The notes under the pieces: model-generated
Databases searched by the model: none
Told to the model about the DNA's origin: nothing
The model's input: the letters and a program-made list of their open reading frames with translations, nothing else
Source of the DNA: Tropicimonas sp. IMCC34043
GTDB taxonomy: Bacteria > Pseudomonadota > Alphaproteobacteria > Rhodobacterales > Rhodobacteraceae
Reading direction: 5' to 3'
DNA: 64,000 nucleotides
NCBI RefSeq assembly: GCF_003390845.1
Contig: NZ_QMEK01000003.1
Location: 62,001-126,000 of the forward strand
Shown here: in pieces, positions 39,199 to 46,309 of the stretch
Numbering within the stretch: position 1 is the stretch's first letter
Layout of the letters: each line of letters begins with the position of its first letter
Made by a program: the position numbers and the translations under genes

Positions 39199-40290
39199 TC
39201 AGCTCTGCGCCAGGCTCTTTGAGATCGGACCTTGAAATGCTGGGTCATGGTGACCGTATACCTGTTCGATCATACGAATAGATGAGTGCCCAGCAAATCC
39301 GGCGACTTTGTAAAGCTCGACGCCATCTTGGACCAGCCAAGTGATCGCACTGTGTCGGAGCACGTGGGGGGTCACTTTGTCCGGATCAAGACTGGCGCGG
39401 ATGACTGCCGCTTTGAAGCCGCGATGAACGGACCCGAGTCCGTTCCCGGAATGCTCGATGACGAATTGGGACGCCGCCCGCTCTCGCGCCGCCCGGAGTT
39501 CGTCAAGGATAAGGCCCTCCACCCTCACATGCGCCCGTGGCTTCTGGCGCGCGGCACGTTTCCGACGACCGCGCTCGTCGCGTTCGAAAGTTGCATCTCG
39601 ATCCGGCTTATTGCGCAGGTCGATCGTGCCCTTTTCCAGATCAACGCGACTCCAGGTTAGCTGCAGGATCGCGGTGTGCCGGCCACCGGTCGCAAGACAC
39701 AGCCGGATAAAGAGGCGGAGGTAGTCCTTCTTGGCAGCCGCGATCAGTTGGTCCGCCTCCGCTCTCGAGATGAAATGCTCTCGCGGATCAGAAGCCGGCG
39801 GCAGATCGATCTCCGGGACCGGGAGGTTAGTCAGCGGTGGGGTTGCGTTCCTGGCAAGACGCCAAGCGGAGAGCACGGTCGACAGCTCTTGCCTGACAGT
39901 CGGCTCTTCAACGCCGTCTTCGTAGCGTTCCTGCTCGTACCAGTCCGCCCACTTTTGATCGACCGCATGAAGGAGGAGCTTCCCGGATTTTCCGTAGATC
40001 GTCTTGTAGACGTATTTCCTCTTTTTCTCCCACGTCCCAGGATTCTCACGCTGCCGCTTGTCGGCCCAGGTGTCTAGAATATTCCGGAGAGTGGTAGACG
40101 CCATCGAGCCGGCGGCCGCTTTCTGCGCGTCCTCGTCGCGCCGCTTCACGTATTCGAACAGCGCCGCATCGGCGTCCGCCTTCCGGGTTGCTCCGGTCGA
40201 GATGTACCGCCGTTTGTCCCGGATTTGTCAGCTAGCCTTACCCTTTGGCCATACAAGATATGGTGCTCTATCTTCAGTCGTCTTCGTCAT
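39199..40290 (-). pseudogene. Tyrosine integrase of the island, interrupted by an in-frame UGA
   Basis: Tyrosine recombinases excise and insert such islands. The readable part (39199-40149, 316 residues from a GTG) has the SAM-like core-binding region and the catalytic domain, with catalytic Arg in TGGRHTAILQLTW, H-x-x-R in PHVLRHSAITW, and the final H/Y region in FAGHSSIRMIEQVYGHHD. The frame stays open upstream: RYISTGATRKADADAALFEY is the expected N-terminal arm. It runs back through a TGA at 40228-40230 to an ATG at 40290 (MTKTTEDRAPYLVWPKGKAS, then stop). Read through, the protein would be 363 residues, a normal length. Thus residue 21 is a nonsense codon, often Trp in relatives. Either the gene is dead, restarts at GTG 40149, or needs readthrough. 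The ATG overlaps the end of the regulator gene. Confidence 0.8.
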
Positions 40291-40720
40291 GTGGTTTCTT
40301 CTTAGTCATCATCGCGACGATTTTTGTCGCTGTCTCAAGCTCAATTTCTGCGGCAATCTCCAGCCGAACGAGTCCGGGCCTTGAGCCTGGGCGTATTATG
40401 AACTCCGGGTCATCGGGACCGCGCGGCGGGATGCCGTCCAGGTTCTTCCTCTTGGGCACGATGCGGGAAGGCTGCGTCTCGAGCGCCTGCGCGATCATGA
40501 TGAGCTTAGCATCAGGGATCGGGGTCCGACCGGTCGCATACCTGCTAATCGCTTCCCGGGTCAGGCCGGATCGCCGCGCAAGTTCGGACTGATTAATTCC
40601 GGCTCGATCAAGGGCTTTCCGGAAAAGATCAGGAACAAGCAAGTCGGATAGCGCTTGGTCGTTCATCTCGGGCCCGTCGTAATCCTCCGGGTTAAAGCTC
40701 TCTTCATTTGCATCAGTCAT
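40274..40720 (-). CDS. Xre-type helix-turn-helix regulator
   Basis: The 148-residue protein has an acidic N-terminal stretch and a Cro/C1-type helix-turn-helix at about residues 33-90: LFRKALDRAGINQSELARRS, GLTREAISRYATGRTPIPDA, KLIMIAQALE. The C-terminal part (about 95-148) is acidic and helical, ending KKKPHDEDD. An AGGAGG ribosome-binding site lies before ATG 40720. It overlaps the restored integrase start by 17 bp, so regulator and integrase form one operon. The gene faces a nested palindrome (40842-40890), the likely operator. It may control integrase and the divergent genes. Confidence 0.82.
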   Translation of the reverse strand: MTDANEESFNPEDYDGPEMNDQALSDLLVPDLFRKALDRAGINQSELARRSGLTREAISRYATGRTPIPDAKLIMIAQALETQPSRIVPKRKNLDGIPPRGPDDPEFIIRPGSRPGLVRLEIAAEIELETATKIVAMMTKKKPHDEDD

Positions 40721-40841
40721 GTGTGCCTCCTGCTGTACGAGATTTGTATGATTGTTTGATTTGTGGAGTCAACGCGCATTTTCCGGGTTGACCTTCCCGC
40801 GGGTGTCCGGGTAGCCTTGGCCTATGACCTACAAGCTCATC

Positions 40842-40890
40842 ATATGCATGTGACCCCCTGACCCGGACTCCGGGTCATCGTCATGCATAT
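40842..40890. promoter_or_regulatory. Nested palindromic operator region between Xre regulator and divergent genes
   Basis: An outer inverted repeat ATATGCATG (40842-40850) and CATGCATAT (40882-40890) encloses a perfect 19-bp palindrome TGACCCGGA-C-TCCGGGTCA (40859-40877). The two are nearly concentric. They lie between the minus-strand Xre regulator and the plus-strand gene starting at 40945, the place expected for a phage-type control switch. Confidence 0.65.
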
Positions 40891-40944
40891 TGAGACACCG
40901 CACGCCCCAGCTTGATTTGTGCGGATAACAGAAGGTCAAATCCC

Positions 40945-41232
40945 ATGTCTTGGTCGCCCCTCGCGCTCGCTCTCGCGCGTCAGTATGAGCATGTTTTCCA
41001 GCCGCTTCGGTACTTTGAGTCGGGCATTTTGATCGCAGATGCTCATGTGCCGTCGCTGAAGGAAGCGTGCATCTGGCTTGATGCATATGTCCGGGAAAAC
41101 CCGGAATCCGGCGTTGTGATCATCGATGTCAGCGCGGTCGGCGGAAGCCTTACGATCAGCGTTTTTCCTGACATCGCGGAGGTGGATAGGCAGATGTATG
41201 AGATCAGACAGAAATCCATCATCGTCATCTAG
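40945..41232 (+). CDS. Small protein of unknown function
   Basis: The 95-residue protein starts MSWSPLALALARQYEHVFQP and contains alternating hydrophobic beta-like stretches (SGVVIIDVSAVGGSLTISVF). I do not recognise the family. An AGAAGG sequence ten bases before the ATG is a plausible ribosome-binding site. It is the first gene divergent from the Xre regulator and 131 bp before the AAA+ ATPase gene, so it may belong to the same transcription unit. Confidence 0.6.
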   Translation: MSWSPLALALARQYEHVFQPLRYFESGILIADAHVPSLKEACIWLDAYVRENPESGVVIIDVSAVGGSLTISVFPDIAEVDRQMYEIRQKSIIVI

Positions 41233-41363
41233 TAAGTTACGGGAGTCAGCACCGGTGTGCGGTCGGGATTTATACCCCCGAAGGCGCCAGATGAGCGTGA
41301 ACGGTCGGGTTCAACTCCCGAGACTCCTACCAAGAAAATCTCCGGAAAAGGGGGGAGCCCAAC

Positions 41364-42686
41364 ATGTCCAAGCAATGTCCGATCTCGCCTTTCTGGCGGC
41401 ATGTCCGGGTTGTCGCCCTCGCTCTCTATCGGGCGCGGCACGCCATTCCAGACGACGAGCTCAAAGACATCGTCCCGTCGCGCACCAAGACCCGCGAAGA
41501 GCAGGTCCGGGAAAAGTACCAGTTGTGGCAGTCGCCTCGGCTGTCGCGCGCCGTCGCGGCAGAACTCCGGGATACAGAAAATCGCGCGTTTCTCAATGTG
41601 GTCGACAGCTGGGCGTGGCTGCACAGCAAGCTCCCGAACGGTGGCCGCAGCTTGTATAAATTCGTGAAGCTCCGGGAATGGGCGTTTAAGCAGTCTCTTG
41701 ACTGGATCGTCGGCGACCTTCGGGATCGACGACTTGATGCGTTTGCGGAACAGCAGCACCGCGAAATCGACGGAGGGGCGCTGGACTGGCTTGGCAATCC
41801 GGATCTCAATCCGGTCAAAGCGCTGGATCCTGATAAAATCACGATCTACACCGCCCCGTCCAGCAACTCTGTCCAGGACAAAGATGAGCGCGGTCGCAGC
41901 GAAATCCGGAAGCGTTTGTCGAGCAAGTATTTAATCAAAGGCTGGAAAGACAGGCACGAGATCGATGAGGTTTTCGCCGATCTCTACGCCGCCGCGCCCT
42001 GGCTTGCAGAGCATATCCAGTGGCTGCGGGAGTATCAACTACTAAATATTGACGATGAGCGGAGGCGAGTCGGCTTCCCGCCGCTTTTGCTGGTGGGCCC
42101 GCCGGGCTGCGGAAAGACGCACATCGCACGGATGCTCGGCGATATTGTTGGGCTTAAAACCGCAAGGATCGACATGTCTGCCCGGAGTTCCGCGTTCGAT
42201 ATCAGTGGTACTGAGTTCGTTTGGCGATCCTCGGCTCCGGGAATCCCTGTCCGGACTCTCGGTACCAGCGATCACGCTAATCCGTTGATCGTGCTAGATG
42301 AAATCGACAAAGCCGGGGCGACGAGCGGCGGCGACCCCGTGGAAGCGCTACTCCCGCTCCTGCAACGCGATATGGCGCGGGATTTCGTGTGCCCCTTCCT
42401 CCAGGGAAGCATCGATCTCTCATGGATTTCTTGGATCGGGACGGCCAATGACCTTGGTCGGGTCCCGGATCCCATTCGTGACAGAATGAAGATCTTCCGG
42501 CTTGAGGCCCCGCGCGGCCAGGGGCTCAGGCAAGTCGTGACCGCTCAGCTCGGCCCCGTCGGCGCCGATGCTCAGGCCATCGAGGAAGTGTGTCTCCGTA
42601 TTGAGTCCGGGAAAATGAGCTTGAGGGCGCTCGGTCGACTGAAAGACGAATTCGAGGCGATCTCGCGCCGCCCCGTACTGCACTAG
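41364..42686 (+). CDS. AAA+ ATPase (Lon-like ATPase fold, no protease domain)
   Basis: The 440-residue protein has an N-terminal helical region of about 235 residues with no family I recognise, then one AAA+ module: Walker A GPPGCGKTH (245-253), Walker B LIVLDEIDKA (308-317), a sensor-1 segment WIGTANDLGRVPDPIRDRM (357-375) that also holds the likely Arg finger, and a short helical lid at the end. The ATPase part resembles Lon, but the serine-lysine protease domain is missing. A GGGGGGAG ribosome-binding site precedes the ATG. It is followed closely (14 bp) by a membrane-protein gene and then another, suggesting a three-gene unit, possibly an undescribed defence system or island maintenance function. 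Confidence 0.8.
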   Translation: MSKQCPISPFWRHVRVVALALYRARHAIPDDELKDIVPSRTKTREEQVREKYQLWQSPRLSRAVAAELRDTENRAFLNVVDSWAWLHSKLPNGGRSLYKFVKLREWAFKQSLDWIVGDLRDRRLDAFAEQQHREIDGGALDWLGNPDLNPVKALDPDKITIYTAPSSNSVQDKDERGRSEIRKRLSSKYLIKGWKDRHEIDEVFADLYAAAPWLAEHIQWLREYQLLNIDDERRRVGFPPLLLVGPPGCGKTHIARMLGDIVGLKTARIDMSARSSAFDISGTEFVWRSSAPGIPVRTLGTSDHANPLIVLDEIDKAGATSGGDPVEALLPLLQRDMARDFVCPFLQGSIDLSWISWIGTANDLGRVPDPIRDRMKIFRLEAPRGQGLRQVVTAQLGPVGADAQAIEEVCLRIESGKMSLRALGRLKDEFEAISRRPVLH

Positions 42687-42700
42687 CGAAAGGCAAAGAC

Positions 42701-43099
42701 ATGAATTTTCTTATTAAAATCGCATACATCGCAGTCGGCTGGGCCGGACTTTTCTGCGCGATCGGGGCGTATACTACCTGGTCTGTAATGCATAGCGGAC
42801 CGATCGGCCATTCCGGGTGGGCGATCCTGATGCTGCTCGCATGCATCACGAGCGTTGCCATGCTCTACCGCTTTCATTGCATTGCTGACAGCATCGCATT
42901 GATTCCGGGTATCTTCCCGCTCGCATGTCTGATCGGAGGCGTCGGCGTATACTTCGTGCCCGTACTCATCATGTTCGCTCTCGGCACGATGGTCGGCGGC
43001 GCAACGCTTGAGATGCTGAGCTTCGAGTTGTTCTGCGGCCCGCTCGCCATCCTCGTTCTGCTCGCGGGATGGACGGGCGGATTCGGGCTCTTCGAATGA
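42701..43099 (+). CDS. Small membrane protein, about four helices, unknown function
   Basis: The 132-residue protein is almost entirely hydrophobic. About four membrane helices are visible (residues about 5-27, 39-58, 65-95, 105-130), with the first beginning MNFLIKIAYIAVGWAGLFCA. No conserved enzyme motif is seen. It starts 14 bp after the AAA+ gene with an AAAGG ribosome-binding site and ends 25 bp before the next membrane-protein gene, so the three are very probably cotranscribed. Family unknown. Confidence 0.7.
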   Translation: MNFLIKIAYIAVGWAGLFCAIGAYTTWSVMHSGPIGHSGWAILMLLACITSVAMLYRFHCIADSIALIPGIFPLACLIGGVGVYFVPVLIMFALGTMVGGATLEMLSFELFCGPLAILVLLAGWTGGFGLFE

Positions 43100-43124
43100 C
43101 GCCGTGGACAGAGAGGACAGCACC

Positions 43125-43535
43125 ATGACCTACATCTTTATGCTCGCGCATGTCGGACTCATCTTGATGTCCGGAGTCGGCATCATCTCGTCTGTCACCG
43201 ACTGGGGCGACTTCCTGCACACCGGGCTGGGCCCTGTTGCCTGGGGTCTGATCGCCTTGATGTCGGCCGTTCTGGCAACCGCCGCGCACGCCTTCACGCA
43301 TGCTTCGACGACCGATCGGACTTGGGGCATTACCGAGGTTCTTATCGGCGTGAGCTTCCTGCTCCACATGTCAGCGGCGATTTACGCTATCCCGGTGGCG
43401 ATCATGGCCGTGCTCTACATGCTCGCCGGAGGCTTCTCCGTCGAGGCGGCACTCTCGATCATCACGGCGGCGATCTTGAGCATCTTCATGACGCCGTTTG
43501 GCGAAGTGATTTTCGAAATCGCGAGCGACGGATGA
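43125..43535 (+). CDS. Small membrane protein, about four helices, unknown function
   Basis: The 136-residue protein has four predicted membrane segments (about 3-27, 35-58, 68-100, 105-130), beginning MTYIFMLAHVGLILMSGVGI. It resembles its neighbour in length and layout but not obviously in sequence, so it may be an ancient duplicate. The ATG at 43125 follows a GAGAGGA ribosome-binding site; a GTG at 43104 is less likely. A palindrome and terminator follow directly, ending this unit. Confidence 0.68.
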   Translation: MTYIFMLAHVGLILMSGVGIISSVTDWGDFLHTGLGPVAWGLIALMSAVLATAAHAFTHASTTDRTWGITEVLIGVSFLLHMSAAIYAIPVAIMAVLYMLAGGFSVEAALSIITAAILSIFMTPFGEVIFEIASDG

Positions 43536-43547
43536 TGCACACAGCTT

Positions 43548-43566
43548 ACATTATCCCGGATAATGT
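43548..43566. promoter_or_regulatory. Perfect 19-bp palindrome ACATTATCC-C-GGATAATGT
   Basis: Perfect nine-base arms around one C, 12 bp after the second membrane-protein gene and just before an intrinsic terminator. The same geometry occurs at 40859-40877. It may be an operator for a gene to the right or a second terminator stem. Confidence 0.5.
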
Positions 43567-43579
43567 GTGCTCTGTGAGA

Positions 43580-43608
43580 CAAAGGGCCCCTCAAGCGATG
43601 GGCCTTTT
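43580..43608 (+). terminator. Intrinsic terminator after the AAA+/membrane-protein unit
   Basis: AAAGGGCCC and GGGCCTTTT form a stem (one bulged G) with a ten-base loop and a T-run at its 3' side. It ends the plus-strand unit that starts at 40945 or 41364. Confidence 0.7.
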
Positions 43609-44497
43609 CATTCCTGAACGATGGTCGAGGCATCGCGACACATTTACCATCCAGAAATCACCTCTCCCGGATTACGGGCGGGACCCCGGAATGTGGCCCT
43701 GTTGCGCAAATCAGCTCACGGCGAGAGTTGCCCCTTACCGGATAAAGTTATCCAGGCCACGGTCGTCGGGATTGCTGCACGATGCGGCCAGCGTACGAAA
43801 TGGCGCATCGCAAATTCCAGTTTCGAGCGCAACATCAAGCTCCCAACAGGCAATTCCAATGCCACGCCGACCAGCACCACAACAGCTCGAGTTGTTCACT
43901 CGCCCCAGCGACGCCGATCTGGTCCCGGCGCCGCACTGACAGACGTTGCCTGAGGAAGCGCGGGAAACGCTGACCGAACCGATGCCCGGCTTGATCCTCG
44001 ACCACGCCGCCGACATAGCCGGGGCAGTGAGGAAGGCACCGGTGACCGAGCCGGACGTCGGGAAGCGTCCGGAGATGGTGAGGCTCACCCCCGCATCCGG
44101 AATGTCGACGGTAGTCACGTCGTTGATCGGCAGAGCGAAGACGGGGGGATTGGGTAGTGCATGACGAAAACCGACCGATCGGCGGGGAGGTTTCCGCCGA
44201 ACCCGGATCGACGTCGTGCAACTAACAATTCTTGCTCGTGGGATCGATGTTGTGCCGTCCATGATCCTGGAGCAGGTCGCGGATGCGACGGAGCCAGATC
44301 ATCGGATCTGACTTCATCTTACCAAAAACATCCTCCGCTGGAGCGCCGTCAGGCGCGGGCGGCGGCGGCGGACCTCCTGCAAAAGAACAAAAAGTGAATA
44401 TATTCATGCTATTCGTTGAAAATTGAGCTGAATACTGCTGTATATGGTGACCTAAGAGGCTCGAATCTCAAGATGAGCCAAATCCGAAAGGCGCGTC
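43609..44497. other. Degenerate intergenic region with a short recombinase-associated ORF relic (43859-44035)
   Basis: About 890 bp without an intact gene. At 43859-44035 (plus) the translation reads MPRRPAPQQLELFTRPSDAD, a stop, and then in a shifted frame LPEEARETLTEPMPGLILDH. This resembles the small proteins that accompany some recombinase or transposase clusters (short PQQLxLF N-terminus, LPEExRxxLTxLM block). The rest contains frames of up to 175 codons on the minus strand with no recognisable motif. A G+C-rich GGCGGCGGCGG tract lies near 44360. The last ~90 bp are A+T-rich and probably hold the CBASS promoter. Confidence 0.4.
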
Positions 44498-45130
44498 TTG
44501 TCCGAGCACGAATACTCAGTCGTTGGTCACAGCCGATCCAAGATCGGTATGTACATAGCCTTCTTCGCGGGAACGATTGCCGGTGCCATAGCTGTTGGCG
44601 CGGGCCTTCTCATGACCGTAGCGCGTGATGCCGGATACCTGAGTTTGCCAGAGATCATCTTCTGGCCGGTGACAGGGGCCGCAGTCTTCGGAATGATGTT
44701 CTTCGTATTCGACAGGTTTGGATGGCGCTGGAGGGGAGTTCGCTCCGCTGTTGGTATCCCGGATGTTTCCGGAACGTGGTCGCTTGATGGCGTTTCCTAC
44801 GACCAAGACCATCAGCCGAAATGGCAATGGTCCGGTCAGGTCGAGATTACCCAGAAATATGAGAAGATTTTCGTGTGCCTCCGTACGGCACAGAGCGGAT
44901 CGCACAGTATCTCGGCGGCTCTGGTCCCGGAAGGTCGCCGGTACAGGCTCATCTACAGTTACAGAAACCAGCCGAAACCGGGAGAGCCGGAGCTTCAGGC
45001 CCATATAGGCCACTGCGAACTCCTATTCGAACCTGACCTTCAGACAGCGGAGGGCTGTTATTTCAACGGTGGCGGCCGCTTCACGCATGGAACCATGACT
45101 TTAAAGAGGAGCGTGCCCGATGCCGCGTAA
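44498..45130 (+). CDS. CBASS effector, Cap15-like (two membrane helices plus beta-barrel)
   Basis: Cap15 effectors sense a cyclic nucleotide with a beta-barrel domain and then oligomerise and disrupt the inner membrane. The 210-residue protein has two membrane helices at about residues 17-41 and 51-71, a basic linker, and an all-beta domain from about 85 to the end with VSGTWSLDGVSYDQDHQPKW, VEITQKYEKIFVCLRTAQSG and a final GGRFTHGTMTLKRS strand. This is the Cap15 layout. The start is a TTG at 44498 with GAAAGG before it; ATG 44549 would cut into the first helix. Its stop overlaps the CD-NTase ATG by 11 bp. The assignment rests on layout and neighbour, so a search is needed to confirm it. Confidence 0.8.
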   Translation: MSEHEYSVVGHSRSKIGMYIAFFAGTIAGAIAVGAGLLMTVARDAGYLSLPEIIFWPVTGAAVFGMMFFVFDRFGWRWRGVRSAVGIPDVSGTWSLDGVSYDQDHQPKWQWSGQVEITQKYEKIFVCLRTAQSGSHSISAALVPEGRRYRLIYSYRNQPKPGEPELQAHIGHCELLFEPDLQTAEGCYFNGGGRFTHGTMTLKRSVPDAA

Positions 45131-46244
45131 TTTTGATGAACGACTGGCGCGTATGCGTTCGCGACGGATGGACGATCAGAACATCGTTCTTAACTCCCAA
45201 GGTTTTGGCGAGGCTTACGAGAAACGCGCGACAAGCAAGGCGACGAAATATGCCCTCGGTGCGATGCAGGAGGTTGACCCGCGATCTACCCAGATTTCGC
45301 ACGAAGAAGCGGAGAAGGTTGAGCGGAACATGAAAGACGGCCTTTCCTCAGAAGGGCTGTATCCCGCCTTTCGGCTTCAGGGTTCGGTCCCCCTGAATGT
45401 CCATATCCGTGGGGTCAGTGATGTGGACCTGCTCGTCATCGAAGGTGTCTGCCTTCGTCGGCAATACTGTGAAGGCAGCTTAAAGTCTTATCTCCCGTAT
45501 TCGGGCGTCGGTTCGGTGGCTGAGGACGTCCTGCTTCTCAGAGCAAAATCAGAAGAAGTCTTGGAGCGCCGCTTCTGGGGAGCGACTGTCGACAAGACGC
45601 CAGCAAAATCCATTCAGCTTTCGGATGGTGCCTTTCGGCGAAAAGTCGATGTGGTTCCAGCGAACTGGTGGGACACGGAACACTATCAGCGGACGCTCGA
45701 AGAAGCACAGCGCGGCATCGAGATCGTGAACAAGTACACGCGCGAGCACATCACCAACTATCCGTTCATCTATATTGCCGAGATCACCGCGAAAGCCAGC
45801 CGAACCAATGAGGGGGGCCGTATGGGTATCCGTTTGGCCAAAAACGTTAAGAACGATGCAGAGGCCGAAATTGCACTCAGCAGCTACGACATCGGCAGCC
45901 TGATCTACCATTGCCCCGACCACTACATCACGCATTTGGTCGCAAGAGACCTGATGATCCTGTCAGGCGTCGAGCGTTGGCTTGATGAGTTGTCTCGTGA
46001 TTATGTTCGGGCGACGTCACTCATGACGCCGGATGGAACGCGGCGAATTTTGGATGACGCAGGGAAATGGGAGGGTCTTGTGAAGCTGTCCGGTGAATTG
46101 ACCAGTCTGGCTCAGGCTGTCGAAAGGGAGCTTGCAAGCCCCTATGACTTTACGCTTCCAGATCGTGATACGCTCCGTAAGCGATTGAACGATAACTCAA
46201 TCCCCTTGGCACCGGAGTTTGTCGGCGGTGGTATTCGGTTCTGA
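45120..46244 (+). CDS. CBASS cyclic-nucleotide synthase (CD-NTase)
   Basis: CD-NTases make cyclic di- or trinucleotides after phage infection and activate a neighbouring effector. The 374-residue protein has the nucleotidyltransferase core: QGS at residues 87-89 in FRLQGSVPLNVH, the first two metal-binding Asp residues D101 and D103 in SDVDLLVIEG, and the third, D177, in RRKVDVVPANWW. The C-terminal helical domain (about 210-370) is OAS1-like. It is directly preceded by the Cap15-like effector and followed by a zinc-ribbon protein. No ubiquitin-transfer (Cap2/Cap3) or HORMA/TRIP13 genes are present, so this is a minimal type I system. The clade and product cannot be told from sequence. Confidence 0.88.
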   Translation: MPRNFDERLARMRSRRMDDQNIVLNSQGFGEAYEKRATSKATKYALGAMQEVDPRSTQISHEEAEKVERNMKDGLSSEGLYPAFRLQGSVPLNVHIRGVSDVDLLVIEGVCLRRQYCEGSLKSYLPYSGVGSVAEDVLLLRAKSEEVLERRFWGATVDKTPAKSIQLSDGAFRRKVDVVPANWWDTEHYQRTLEEAQRGIEIVNKYTREHITNYPFIYIAEITAKASRTNEGGRMGIRLAKNVKNDAEAEIALSSYDIGSLIYHCPDHYITHLVARDLMILSGVERWLDELSRDYVRATSLMTPDGTRRILDDAGKWEGLVKLSGELTSLAQAVERELASPYDFTLPDRDTLRKRLNDNSIPLAPEFVGGGIRF

Positions 46245-46309
46245 AAACACCATTAAAGGCGTACCCAATATTCAAGAATCTTCAACGGGAGCTCGAAAGG
46301 CTTGGGCGG

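Noticed and set aside
43735-44262. 175-codon minus-strand frame in the gap before CBASS
   Set aside because: No recognisable motif, no ribosome-binding site, and it overlaps a recombinase-associated relic on the other strand.
44222-44407. 61-codon minus-strand frame with a Pro-rich stretch
   Set aside because: Short, not recognised, and no clear start signal.
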